From: Pedosphaera sp.
GTDB lineage: Bacteria; Verrucomicrobiota; Verrucomicrobiia; Limisphaerales; Pedosphaeraceae
Length of the DNA stretch: 64,000 bases
Assembly: GCA_028293325.1 (NCBI GenBank)
Contig: JAQGPA010000212.1
Location: 42,826-106,825 of the forward strand
Direction: 5' to 3'
The notes under the pieces are model-generated. The model ran no database searches, was not told the DNA's origin, and worked only from the letters and a program-made list of their open reading frames with translations. The position numbers were made by a program, and so were the translations under genes. Of this stretch, positions 29,653-38,650 are shown piece after piece (position 1 is the first letter of the stretch; each line of letters begins with the position of its first letter).

Positions 29653-30771
29653 ATGACCGTGTCCCAACCACTGCAACAGATTGACCGCACCTACGTGCGT
29701 TATCAGGGTCGCAAACTTTCCTATTTTGCCGGGTGCGATTATTTCCGACTGGCGAGTCATCCCAAAGTCCTCCGGGCCGTGGCGCAGGGGTTGAAAAAAT
29801 ATGGTCTTAATGTGTCGGCATCGCGGTTGACCACCGGCAACCATCGGATTTACGAATTGTTGGAGGTGCAATTGGCCAGGTTCTTTGGAGTGGAAAGCGC
29901 CACGCTGACCTCCAATGGTTATGCGCCAAATCTCCTGGTGGCCCAGGCACTGGCCGGGCAATACTCCCATGCGCTGATGGATGAACGGGCGCATGGCTCG
30001 TTGATCGATGCCGCCCAGCTACTCGATTGTCCCGTGTTGAAATTTAAACACCGGGATGCCGGAGACCTTGCGCGCATCCTGCAGCGCTTGGGCGGGATCA
30101 AGCCCATCATCCTAACCGACGGAATGTTTTCACACGATGGCAGCATTGCGCCCATCCAGGATTACTTACGCCTGCTGCCGCCACAGGGGATGCTGCTGTT
30201 GGATGATGCTCATGGCGCGGGTATTCTGGGTCGCAATGGCAAGGGGACACCGGAACATGCGCGAGTTAACAGGAAGCAGATCATACAGACTGTTACGTTG
30301 AGCAAGGCATTCGGGGTGTACGGCGGAGCGGTGCTCGGACGACGCGCGTTGAAAGCGGCGATTATTGCGAGAAGCCGGTTGTTCGTCGGCAACACACCCT
30401 TGCCATTACCACTCGCCTTTGCGGCGATCACGGCCATCGCCTTGCTCCGCAGCGACGGCAAGCTGCGGAGCCGATTGACGCGCAACACAGAAAAATTGAA
30501 AGCGCGATTACATGCGGCTGGTTTTCCAGTCGAAAATAATGCCAGCCCGATAGTTCCTTTAGTACCGCGTGATCATAGGGAAGCGACTTTGATCAGGCGC
30601 AAGCTGCTCGCCGTAGCGATACACCCGCCCTTCATCAGATATCCCGGCGGTCCGAAACATGGTTACTTTCGATTTGTCATTTCCAGCGAGCATACGTCCG
30701 GACAGTTGGAAAGTCTGGAAAAGGTTCTGCTTTCGTTATCCCAAGGCGGAGAGAATGCGCGGACAAGCTGA
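29653..30771 (+). CDS. BioF-like alpha-oxoamine synthase (PLP-dependent)
   Basis: 372 residues. Fold type I PLP enzyme. The cofactor lysine is K218 in TVTLSKAFGVYGGAVLG, preceded by LLLDDAHGAGILGRNGKGTP and MDERAHGSLIDAA, all typical of the alpha-oxoamine synthase family. The N-terminal YFAGCDYFRLASHPKVL resembles the BioF start. 8-amino-7-oxononanoate synthase (biotin pathway) is the best guess, helped by bioB being in the window. Related enzymes (2-amino-3-ketobutyrate CoA ligase, serine palmitoyltransferase-like) cannot be excluded. sppA follows after 48 bases. Confidence 0.78.
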   Translation: MTVSQPLQQIDRTYVRYQGRKLSYFAGCDYFRLASHPKVLRAVAQGLKKYGLNVSASRLTTGNHRIYELLEVQLARFFGVESATLTSNGYAPNLLVAQALAGQYSHALMDERAHGSLIDAAQLLDCPVLKFKHRDAGDLARILQRLGGIKPIILTDGMFSHDGSIAPIQDYLRLLPPQGMLLLDDAHGAGILGRNGKGTPEHARVNRKQIIQTVTLSKAFGVYGGAVLGRRALKAAIIARSRLFVGNTPLPLPLAFAAITAIALLRSDGKLRSRLTRNTEKLKARLHAAGFPVENNASPIVPLVPRDHREATLIRRKLLAVAIHPPFIRYPGGPKHGYFRFVISSEHTSGQLESLEKVLLSLSQGGENARTS

Positions 30772-30819
30772 GACGTAATCCGCTTGCTCCAGCGCGTTGT
30801 TTGGATTAGCTTTCGGGCC

Positions 30820-31962
30820 ATGGATAGCAATTTGCCGCCCGAGAACAATCCGCCGCCGCCACCTCCGATCAATCGTCCGCCACCTGTCATTGCTCCAATG
30901 CCGGCACCCCGGCCCGCACGAAAAGGTTCCGGCTGGAAAGTTTTTGCGATTATTCTGTTGGTTCTGTTGGGGTTAAGCTTTCTGTTGAATTTGCGCCATG
31001 CGGCCAGCGCGGTCGTCTCCCGAGGCAGCCGAGACCGTGAAACGGCCGGGCCAAGATTGGAAGAGGTGATCCTCAAGGATGTTGACGCAGTGAACAAGAT
31101 TGCCGTGATCAATGTGGACGGGGTAATCAGCGGCCAAACGGTGGATCAAAGCTACAGCATGGTCTCCATTATCAAGGAGGAATTGCGGCGTGCCAAACGG
31201 GACGGCGATGTGAAGGCGGTGATACTCAAGGTGAATTCGCCGGGTGGCGAGGTGTTGGCCTCCGATGAGATTGCCAAGGCGATCACCAAGTTCGAAACGG
31301 AGTCCAGCAAGCCGGTAGTTGTCTCGATGGGCAGTCTCGCGGCTTCCGGCGGCTATTATGTCTCGGCGCCGTGCACTTGGATTGTGGCCAACGAACTCAC
31401 GATCACCGGCAGCATCGGAGTCATCATGCACGGCCTGAACTACCGTGGTCTGCTCGATAAAATCGGTGTCCGTCCGGAAGTTTACAAAAGCGGCAAGTTC
31501 AAAGACATGCTCAGCGGGACCAAAACCCAGGATGAAATTTCCCCCGAGGAGCGGCAGATGGTGCAATCGTTGATTGATGAGACTTTTGACAAATTTAAGA
31601 GCGTGGTGGCGGAAGGCCGTCATGGCGCCTATCAGTCCAACAAGCAGCAAGGGAAAATGCTGAGTTCAGACTGGGAGGATTATGCCGATGGCCGGATTCT
31701 TTCCGGCAAGGAAGCTTACAGGCTGGGTTTCGTTGATGAACTGGGTGATTTTGAGGCGGCGGTCAAGCGCGCGGAAAGTATCACGGGGATTCGAAGTAAC
31801 CACGCCAACCTGGTTCAATATCAGCCCGTCTTCGACCTTTCGAACCTGTTTCGGTTGTTTGGCAAGAGTGACGCCAAGGCCGTCAAGGTGGACTTGGGAG
31901 TGGAGCTGCCGAAGCTGCAGGCCGGGTATTTGTATTTCCTTTCACCGACCTACCTGCACTAA
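30820..31962 (+). CDS. sppA: Signal peptide peptidase SppA, short form
   Basis: 380 residues. Membrane-anchored serine protease that degrades leftover signal peptides. A proline-rich cytoplasmic head (residues 5-35, with a run of six prolines) and one transmembrane helix (about 41-58) precede the ClpP-like fold. The dyad is Ser176 in GSLAASGGYY and Lys228 in YKSGKFKDM. The 52-residue spacing equals that of the Bacillus SppA dyad. The ATG at 30820 is preferred over one at 30784. The upp start follows two bases after the stop. Confidence 0.92.
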   Translation: MDSNLPPENNPPPPPPINRPPPVIAPMPAPRPARKGSGWKVFAIILLVLLGLSFLLNLRHAASAVVSRGSRDRETAGPRLEEVILKDVDAVNKIAVINVDGVISGQTVDQSYSMVSIIKEELRRAKRDGDVKAVILKVNSPGGEVLASDEIAKAITKFETESSKPVVVSMGSLAASGGYYVSAPCTWIVANELTITGSIGVIMHGLNYRGLLDKIGVRPEVYKSGKFKDMLSGTKTQDEISPEERQMVQSLIDETFDKFKSVVAEGRHGAYQSNKQQGKMLSSDWEDYADGRILSGKEAYRLGFVDELGDFEAAVKRAESITGIRSNHANLVQYQPVFDLSNLFRLFGKSDAKAVKVDLGVELPKLQAGYLYFLSPTYLH

Positions 31963-31964
31963 TC

Positions 31965-32588
31965 GTGAGCCGGGCAATTGTCATCAAGCATCCGTTGGTG
32001 CAACACAACCTGACGCGGTTGCGCGACAAGCGGACCGAACCGCAGGAGTTTCGCCGGGTGTTGAGCGAAGTGGCCGCATTGATGATTTATGAGGCGACGC
32101 GCTCATTCGCCACGGAACCGCTGACGGTCACCACCCCGGTGGGACGGGCCCGCGGTATGAAACTGCGCCGCGAAGTCATTCTGATTCCCGTGTTGCGCGC
32201 CGGTTTGGGAATGATGGATTCCATTTTACAATTAATTCCACATGCCCGCGTCGGATTCATTGGGCTCAAGCGTGAAGAAAAGACCTTGCGCGCCATATTT
32301 TATCACAAGAGTTTACCCAAGGATTTAAGCCGCTTTGAAGTGATACTGATCGATCCCATGCTGGCCACGGGCGGCAGTGCGGTGTCAGCCTTGGACCTGC
32401 TCGCGGAGCTCGGTGCCCGGCATGTGCGCCTGGTAAATTTGGTGGCGTCGCCTGAGGGCATTCGCACGGTGCATGCGCATCATCCCCGTCTGCCGATTTA
32501 TACCGCAGCCATCGATAAGAAGCTTAATCACAAGGGTTATATCGTTCCCGGGTTGGGCGACGCCGGCGACCGGCTCTTTGGCGTTTGA
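31965..32588 (+). CDS. upp: Uracil phosphoribosyltransferase
   Basis: 207 residues, starting at GTG two bases after sppA. Makes UMP from uracil and PRPP (pyrimidine salvage). The PRPP-binding loop is VILIDPMLATGGSAVSALDL and the uracil-binding end is GYIVPGLGDAGDRLFG. Length and motifs are typical of the bacterial enzyme. The next gene starts 51 bases later, so it sits inside a continuous same-strand run. Confidence 0.96.
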   Translation: MSRAIVIKHPLVQHNLTRLRDKRTEPQEFRRVLSEVAALMIYEATRSFATEPLTVTTPVGRARGMKLRREVILIPVLRAGLGMMDSILQLIPHARVGFIGLKREEKTLRAIFYHKSLPKDLSRFEVILIDPMLATGGSAVSALDLLAELGARHVRLVNLVASPEGIRTVHAHHPRLPIYTAAIDKKLNHKGYIVPGLGDAGDRLFGV

Positions 32589-32639
32589 TAACCGGCGATA
32601 ATTTTGGTAATCTCCACTCCGGCAAATCCGGAAATATCC

Positions 32640-33764
32640 ATGAAGAACCTGTTGATGGTAGCCGACAGCGAGCATGACGCGAACATGCTTTATACCGTGG
32701 GAATGTTTGTGCCCGACCCGTTCATCTATCTGCGCCTGCGGGGCAAGGATATGATCGTGATGAGCGACCTGGAAATCGATCGCGCGCGGCAGCAGGCCCC
32801 GCATTGCCGGGTGGTATCCCTGAGCCAATGCCAGCAGAAACTCCGGCGCGAAGGCCGCAAAGCGACGGGTTACGCGGAGGTTATTCGCCTGCTCCTGCGG
32901 GAAAACCGCACCGATCGAGTCTATGTACCGGGCAATTTTTCGTACGGACTGGCCCTGGAATTGAGGAAGCTCAAGATCAAGGTCAAAGTGAAGCCGGGAA
33001 ATTTCTGCCCTGAGCGCGAGCAGAAGTCGGCGGATGAAGTCAAAAAAATCAGCGCGGCCTTAGTGATGGCCGAAGTGGGGTTGGCCGAGGCGATTCAGGC
33101 CCTCAAACTGGCCAAGGTCGGCAAGCAGCGCCGCCTGATATATCGCAACGCACCGCTCACCTCGGAAAAACTGCGGTCCATCATCGACACCGCCATCATG
33201 CAGGCGAATGGGTTGCCGGCGAACACGATTGTGGCCGGGGGCAGGCAGGGCTGCGATCCACATGAAAGAGGTTACGGACCATTGCGCGCGAATGAGCCGA
33301 TCATCCTCGACGTATTTCCCCGTTCGCAAAAAACCGGCTATTTTGGGGACATCACCCGCACGGTCGTCAAAGGTCGTGCCAGCGAAGCGGTGCGCCGACT
33401 TTACGACACGGTTTTGCGCGGACAAGAAGCCGCCTTTCAATTGATGCGCGCGGAAACGCAAACCGCATCGATCCACCAAGCGGTGCAGGCTCTTTTCATC
33501 CGGGAGGGTTATAAAACCGGCAAGCACAAAGGCCGCATGCAGGGATTTTTTCATGGCACTGGTCACGGATTGGGTTTGGAAATCCACGAAGCCCCCAGAG
33601 TGGGTGCCACCTCGACCGGCGTCCTGAAACCAGGTCATGTGGTCACCGTTGAGCCTGGCCTTTATTATCCGGAGATTGGCGGGGTACGTTTGGAAGATGT
33701 GGCCCTGGTAACAAACCGGGGACCGCGTAATCTTACCCGGTTTGAAAAGATTCTTGAGGTCTGA
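32640..33764 (+). CDS. M24-family metallopeptidase (Xaa-Pro aminopeptidase-like)
   Basis: 374 residues from the ATG at 32640. An N-terminal creatinase-like domain (1-140) is followed by the pita-bread catalytic domain. Metal ligands lie in LDVFPRSQKTGYFGDITRT (two Asp), HGTGHGLGLEIHE (His), VTVEPGLYYPEIGGVRLED (two Glu). Such enzymes remove an N-terminal residue before proline in peptides. No signal peptide is seen, so it is probably cytoplasmic. An in-frame ORF start at 32604 is possible but less likely. Confidence 0.88.
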   Translation: MKNLLMVADSEHDANMLYTVGMFVPDPFIYLRLRGKDMIVMSDLEIDRARQQAPHCRVVSLSQCQQKLRREGRKATGYAEVIRLLLRENRTDRVYVPGNFSYGLALELRKLKIKVKVKPGNFCPEREQKSADEVKKISAALVMAEVGLAEAIQALKLAKVGKQRRLIYRNAPLTSEKLRSIIDTAIMQANGLPANTIVAGGRQGCDPHERGYGPLRANEPIILDVFPRSQKTGYFGDITRTVVKGRASEAVRRLYDTVLRGQEAAFQLMRAETQTASIHQAVQALFIREGYKTGKHKGRMQGFFHGTGHGLGLEIHEAPRVGATSTGVLKPGHVVTVEPGLYYPEIGGVRLEDVALVTNRGPRNLTRFEKILEV

Positions 33765-33979
33765 GCGACCTTGCTGACCCGAGCCAGTCATTGTCATCCG
33801 GCTCCGCAGTGCCCTCCCTTTTGCCAGCCCAAACCATCAAAGTGACACATCTACAAGTGATTCATGCTGAATGCATTGACAGCGGTTTTATTCGTTTTAC
33901 GAGCGGGACTTTGCAAGCGGCAATTCGAGACTATATTGCTTGCGGTGTGAAGGTGAGAGTTAATCCGTAATCTAAAAAT

Positions 33980-34681
33980 ATGTTTTACATGTTTGGACCT
34001 TATTGGTGGCTTTTAATTCCCGGATTGCTTCTGGGTATTTACGCACAAATTAAACTGAGCGCCACCTACAACAAGTATCTTGAGGTGGGAACTCGATCCG
34101 GCTTGAGTGGCGCGGAGGCAGCGCGGACCATCCTGGATCGTGCCGGCTTGAGCAACATACCAGTGGAGGAAATTGGCGGTCGCCTGACGGATCATTTTGA
34201 TCCGATGCAGAAAGCCCTGTTTCTGTCCTCCGAAAATTTTCATGGACGTTCCATATCGGCGGTGGGGGTGGCGGCGCACGAATCCGGCCATGCATTACAG
34301 CAGCAAGCCGCCTACGCGATGTTTAAGCTGCGGATGATGTTGGTGCCAGCCACCCAGATTGCCAGCATGGCGTGGATGGGGTTGTTTTTCCTCGGCTTGA
34401 TACTTGGCGGATTAATTGGGCCCAAACTCATTCTACTGGCGATTGGTATTTTTGCCGTTCTGACCTTATTTCAAATCATTACCTTGCCGGTGGAGTTTGA
34501 TGCGAGCCGACGCGCGAAGGAGCAACTAGTCAGGCTCGGCCTCGTGCAACCGGCGGAGAGCGTGGCGGTCAGCAAAGTCCTTAATGCAGCGGCAATGACG
34601 TATGTGGCCGGGATGGTCACCGCCATCCTGACGTTGCTCCGGCTCATTATGATTGCCAGGGGAAACGACCGCAGCAGATAA
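33980..34681 (+). CDS. YugP-type zinc metallopeptidase (membrane)
   Basis: 233 residues. Neutral zinc membrane protease of the YugP/Zn_peptidase_2 family. An N-terminal transmembrane helix (WWLLIPGLLLGIYAQIKL) precedes RSGLSGAEAARTILDRAG and the zinc motif AAHESGHALQQQ (H100, E101, H104). Two hydrophobic segments (about 125-165) and a final transmembrane helix follow, with VEFDASRRA between them. The family is conserved but its substrates are unknown. The 215 bases upstream contain TTGACA at 33875 but no convincing -10 partner, so no promoter is called. Confidence 0.9.
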   Translation: MFYMFGPYWWLLIPGLLLGIYAQIKLSATYNKYLEVGTRSGLSGAEAARTILDRAGLSNIPVEEIGGRLTDHFDPMQKALFLSSENFHGRSISAVGVAAHESGHALQQQAAYAMFKLRMMLVPATQIASMAWMGLFFLGLILGGLIGPKLILLAIGIFAVLTLFQIITLPVEFDASRRAKEQLVRLGLVQPAESVAVSKVLNAAAMTYVAGMVTAILTLLRLIMIARGNDRSR

Positions 34682-34783
34682 ATAGTTGTCACGGGGAGCG
34701 GCCGGCCAATTCCATCCGGTAAACGTAACGCGTAAATGGGCAAAGATACCCATATCCACCCCACTTCGCCTTTGTTAATTACA

Positions 34784-34803
34784 CAGATACCAAGCTGTAT
34801 CTG
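34784..34803. promoter_or_regulatory. Inverted repeat upstream of the sigma factor gene
   Basis: Perfect 7-base arms CAGATAC and GTATCTG separated by CAAGCT, 56 bases before the sigma factor ATG. The 20-base dyad has the size of a dimeric repressor or activator site. No T run follows it, so it is less likely to be a terminator for the upstream gene. Confidence 0.35.
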
Positions 34804-34859
34804 AGATGGTTCTCTTAATTTGCTTGCGAACCAGGACCTAATCTCTGATTTTTGTCTTA

Positions 34860-35897
34860 ATGCTTATGGCCGTGAAAACCAAAGCCCGAACGAAAGTTCA
34901 CCGGAACCGCTTCCGGTTGAGCAGGCGACCGGCCAAGCAGCGCACGGTCAAAGTCAAAATATCCACTCCAGTCGTCGCACCCGCTCTGAAGGCTCCCGAG
35001 GTGGATGGCGCCGTGGAGCTTGCGCCCGTCGTTGAGGAAGTGGTGCTTCCCATTGATCGTGAGCGATCTGCGTATGATGGGGACACGGCAATCAAGCTCT
35101 ATTTGCGGGAGATCGGGCAGGTGCAACTGCTCACACCGCGGCAGGAAATCGAACTCGCCGCACGCATCAAAAAAGGGGACAAAAAAGCGCGGGAACAGAT
35201 GATTAAGGCCAACCTGCGGCTGGTGGTTAAAATTGCGCGGGATTATGAAGGGATAGGCCTGCCATTGCTCGATTTGATCAGCGAGGGCAATATTGGTTTG
35301 ATGAAGGCGGTGGAGCGGTTTGACCCGGCGAAGGGGGGCAAGCTTTCCACTTACGGTTCGTGGTGGATCAAGCAGTCGATTAAACGCGCGCTCGCCAACC
35401 AATCCAAGACCATCCGCCTACCGGTGCACCTGGTGGACAAAATTTCAAAGATGCGGCGCACGGCCATGAAACTACAGGAGATTCTCGGGCGCGAGCCGTC
35501 GGACGAGGAACTGGCGGAGGAGTTGGGGATTTCCGCGATGCGGGTGGGCCAGATGCGGACGGCAGCGATTCGCCCGGCTTCGCTGGATGCGCCGATTGGC
35601 GATGAAGATTCGAACAATTTTGCCGAAGTCGTGCAGGATGAGAATGCCGACACTCCCTACGAGCAGCTTGAGGAAAAGACCGTCACCCGAATGCTGCAGG
35701 AAATGGTGAAGACGCTGGACCCGCGTGAAGCCACCATCCTGCGCGCCCGCTTTGGGCTGGATGGCGGCAGCCAGCGGACGCTGGAGGAAGTCGGCGAAAA
35801 ATTTGGCGTCACCCGCGAACGCGTGCGCCAGATCCAAAATATTGCGCTGAAAAAACTGCGCCGAATGATCGAAAGAATCGAAGCCAAAAAGAAATAA
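34860..35897 (+). CDS. RpoD/SigA-like RNA polymerase sigma factor
   Basis: 345 residues. Region 1.2 (DTAIKLYLREIGQVQLLTPR), region 2 (NLRLVVKIARDYEGIGLPLL, then DLISEGNIGLMKAVERFDP and STYGSWWIKQSIKRAL), region 3, and region 4 with the -35-binding helix-turn-helix (TLEEVGEKFGVTRERVRQIQ) are complete. The N-terminal 70 residues are basic and proline/valine-rich and lack region 1.1. This is a group 1/2 sigma; whether it is the main housekeeping sigma or a second RpoD-like one cannot be decided. apt follows 27 bases later. Confidence 0.93.
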   Translation: MLMAVKTKARTKVHRNRFRLSRRPAKQRTVKVKISTPVVAPALKAPEVDGAVELAPVVEEVVLPIDRERSAYDGDTAIKLYLREIGQVQLLTPRQEIELAARIKKGDKKAREQMIKANLRLVVKIARDYEGIGLPLLDLISEGNIGLMKAVERFDPAKGGKLSTYGSWWIKQSIKRALANQSKTIRLPVHLVDKISKMRRTAMKLQEILGREPSDEELAEELGISAMRVGQMRTAAIRPASLDAPIGDEDSNNFAEVVQDENADTPYEQLEEKTVTRMLQEMVKTLDPREATILRARFGLDGGSQRTLEEVGEKFGVTRERVRQIQNIALKKLRRMIERIEAKKK

Positions 35898-35924
35898 CCA
35901 TCAACTCAACCTAACCTACCACTC

Positions 35925-36461
35925 ATGAGCCACTCCCGACCGACGCCTGCGGAGATCGAAAGCGCCATCCGCAATATTCCCGACTTTCCCAAACCCGGCA
36001 TTCAATTCAAGGACATCACGCCCGTGCTGGCGGATGCCCGACTTTTCGCCGGGAGCATTGACCTGCTCATTTCAAACTTCAAACCCGGCATGGTGGACAC
36101 GGTGGTGGGCATTGATGCGCGCGGTTTTATCTTTGCCGCCGCCGCCGCGCTGCGCCTGCAAGCGGGCTTTGTTCCGGTGCGAAAAAAGGGCAAGCTCCCC
36201 TATCAAACACACGAACAGAACTACGACCTGGAATATGGCACCAACTCGATCGCCATTCATACGGACGCCGTAAAACCGGGAAGCCGCGTGTTGTTGATTG
36301 ATGATCTTTTGGCGACGGGCGGAACCGCCGCCGCCGCCGCCGCGCTGCTGCAAAAGGTCGGGGCCGAGATATTGGAGATTTCTTTCCTCATAGAACTTAG
36401 TTTCCTCACTGGTCGCGACAAGCTGAAGGGATATCCGATTCGTTCCCTCGTAGTGTATTGA
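35925..36461 (+). CDS. apt: Adenine phosphoribosyltransferase
   Basis: 178 residues. Salvages adenine to AMP with PRPP. Motifs: IPDFPKPGIQFKDITPVLAD at the N-terminus, GIDARGFIFAAAAAL, the KKGKLPY substrate loop, and the PRPP loop VLLIDDLLATGGTAAAAAAL. Typical length and composition. Directly downstream of the sigma factor on the same strand (27 bases). Confidence 0.96.
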   Translation: MSHSRPTPAEIESAIRNIPDFPKPGIQFKDITPVLADARLFAGSIDLLISNFKPGMVDTVVGIDARGFIFAAAAALRLQAGFVPVRKKGKLPYQTHEQNYDLEYGTNSIAIHTDAVKPGSRVLLIDDLLATGGTAAAAAALLQKVGAEILEISFLIELSFLTGRDKLKGYPIRSLVVY

Positions 36462-36522
36462 GCGTGCCGACGTCTGTTTTATTTATTTTGCAACCCGCCC
36501 GCACCCGCTAGACTCTGGGGCG

Positions 36523-38649
36523 ATGCATTGGCTGCAAGCACTCGACATCAGATTGTTCCACTGGGTCAACCCGGCCATGAACAATCGTGTACTGGATGTC
36601 TTCATGCCGTTTTGCAGCGGCAACGCCTATTTCGTCCCCGCATTGATCCTGATTTGCCTGGGCCTGATTTTGCGGGGAGGCGTGCGTGGCCGCATCTGCG
36701 TGTTGATGCTGATATTCGTTGTAGGGTTGGGCGACGGGATGATTTGCAACACGCTCAAGCATTTAATCAGCCGGCCGCGTCCTTTTTGGGACATTGCCGA
36801 TGTGCATATGCCGCCGGGCATCGGTCGGACAGGAAGCGGGAGCATGCCATCCTCCCACGCGGCGAACTGGTTTGCGGGGACGATGGTGGTTTTTATTTAT
36901 TACCGCAAGAGTCTCCGGCTAATGTTGCCGGCGGCTGTGTTGGTCAGCTTTTCCCGGATTTATAATGGTGTCCATTATCCGAGCGATGTAGTGGCGGGAG
37001 CTATCCTTGGCGCAGGTTATGCCGCCGGTGGCGTCTGGACACTCGATGCGCTTTGGAAATGGGCAGGACAACGCTGGTTTCCAATTTGGTGGCAACGACT
37101 GCCCTCACTCATGGACCCGGTAGCGGTTCCGGCAGCGAAGATTTCGCAGCCAGTCGTGGATTCTCCGGAAGCCGCCCGTCGGGGTGATCAGCAATGGATC
37201 TATCTCGCCTATGGCCTGATCTTCCTGCAACTCCTGGTGAAGCTGGCCTATATCAACAATGGAAAACTCGATCTGGCCGAAAGCGAAGCCTTTCAATGGA
37301 TCTGGTCCAAGCATCTTGCGTGGTTGCATTTCGGCGGAGCACACTTGAGCGCTGGCGCGCAGTTTCTGGGCACGCTTTTGTGGGGCGACACGGTGTTTGG
37401 AGTTCGCTTCTTTGCGCCAATTATTGCCACGACCATCAGCATTCTGCTGCTGCATTTTCTGGCACGCACGGTGAATGGCCGAGCGGCGTTTTGGATTTCC
37501 CTTCTGCCGATAACGGTACCGCTGTTGGCCGTTGGCTCAACCTTGATGACGGAGAACATTCTTTCAGTCCTGTTCTGGACGGCGGCAATGATTGCCGGAT
37601 GGCGCGCGGTGCAGGATAATTCCAGAACCCGCGAGTGGTTTTGGGTGGGTTTGTGGATGGGGTTAGGCGGCCTCAGCACTCATGCAGTTTGGTTGCAAAT
37701 AGTCTGTTGGGTTGTGTTTTTCGCCATCTGGACACCGGCCCGCCAGCAACTCCGACGGCTGGGGCCCTATCTGGCATTGTTGATAAGTGGAATATGCACA
37801 ATGGCGTTTGTGGCGGGCGATGATTTGACAGATGGCCCAGCCAACGTTTTTACATTTCCAGTGACGGTAGTGCTGCTGCTCAATCCGTTCTTTTTCCTGA
37901 TTGCGGTATGGGCGGCGTTCAACTTTTGGCGACGCAGGCGGGAAAACCCATTGCTGGCTTACCTGTTTAGCATGGGAGTGCCCTTGTTTTTGATTGGTTT
38001 TCTGTTTACGTTTCGTTCGCAGGTGCCGGAACATTGGATCGCTCCTGCCATCCTGCCGCTTTTTTGCTTCGCGATAGTTTATTGGGATCAACAATGGCGT
38101 GCAGGAATTCGCCGGATTAGGTTCTGGCTGATCCCGGGATTAGTTGCCGGAGGCGTGGCGGTAGTCTTTATGCATGATACTAATTTGATCGCGAAGATCA
38201 CCGGACGCCAACTACCGGCGAAGATTGATCCCATGCGTCCTGTCAAAGGTTGGAGAGAGATGGCCGTAATGGTGGAATCAGCCCGCCAGAAATTGTTGGC
38301 GGAAGGAAAACCGGTGTTCATTATTGGCGGCCATTACGGCATGGCCAGTGAACTCACCTTCAATCTGCCCGAGGCCAAGGCCGGCGTAACTGGCCAGCCA
38401 CTGGTATTTTGTCAGGTGGCAAAAGCATCCGCAAATCCATTTCCTTTTTATCCAGGTTACCAGGACGACAAGGGGCAGAATGCAATTTTTGTTCAGGAGT
38501 TGAAACTTGAGGATGTGGGAACCACTTTGCCACCGGAAGAGCTTAAGCAGGAATTTGAATCCGTCACAGACCTGGGTGCGATGATGGTCATGTCGGGCGG
38601 ACGGGCTATGCACCGGATTCAGATCTGCGAGTGTCGGGGGTTGCGTTAA
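36523..38649 (+). CDS. PAP2 phosphatase fused to a GT39-like membrane glycosyltransferase
   Basis: 708 residues with two modules. Residues 1-175 are a PAP2/lipid-phosphatase domain with the full catalytic set: KHLISRPRP (K79, R84), MPSSHAANW (H112) and SRIYNGVHYPSD (R145, H151, D155). Residues about 190-560 resemble the PMT/ArnT (GT39) family: LDLAESEAFQW near the start, many transmembrane helices, and PLLAVGSTLMTENILS. The C-terminal 140 residues are a soluble domain. A sugar transfer using a polyprenyl-phosphate sugar, coupled to release or recycling of the lipid phosphate, is plausible, but this is inference. OGG starts one base after the stop. Confidence 0.85.
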   Translation: MHWLQALDIRLFHWVNPAMNNRVLDVFMPFCSGNAYFVPALILICLGLILRGGVRGRICVLMLIFVVGLGDGMICNTLKHLISRPRPFWDIADVHMPPGIGRTGSGSMPSSHAANWFAGTMVVFIYYRKSLRLMLPAAVLVSFSRIYNGVHYPSDVVAGAILGAGYAAGGVWTLDALWKWAGQRWFPIWWQRLPSLMDPVAVPAAKISQPVVDSPEAARRGDQQWIYLAYGLIFLQLLVKLAYINNGKLDLAESEAFQWIWSKHLAWLHFGGAHLSAGAQFLGTLLWGDTVFGVRFFAPIIATTISILLLHFLARTVNGRAAFWISLLPITVPLLAVGSTLMTENILSVLFWTAAMIAGWRAVQDNSRTREWFWVGLWMGLGGLSTHAVWLQIVCWVVFFAIWTPARQQLRRLGPYLALLISGICTMAFVAGDDLTDGPANVFTFPVTVVLLLNPFFFLIAVWAAFNFWRRRRENPLLAYLFSMGVPLFLIGFLFTFRSQVPEHWIAPAILPLFCFAIVYWDQQWRAGIRRIRFWLIPGLVAGGVAVVFMHDTNLIAKITGRQLPAKIDPMRPVKGWREMAVMVESARQKLLAEGKPVFIIGGHYGMASELTFNLPEAKAGVTGQPLVFCQVAKASANPFPFYPGYQDDKGQNAIFVQELKLEDVGTTLPPEELKQEFESVTDLGAMMVMSGGRAMHRIQICECRGLR

Positions 38650-38650
38650 G

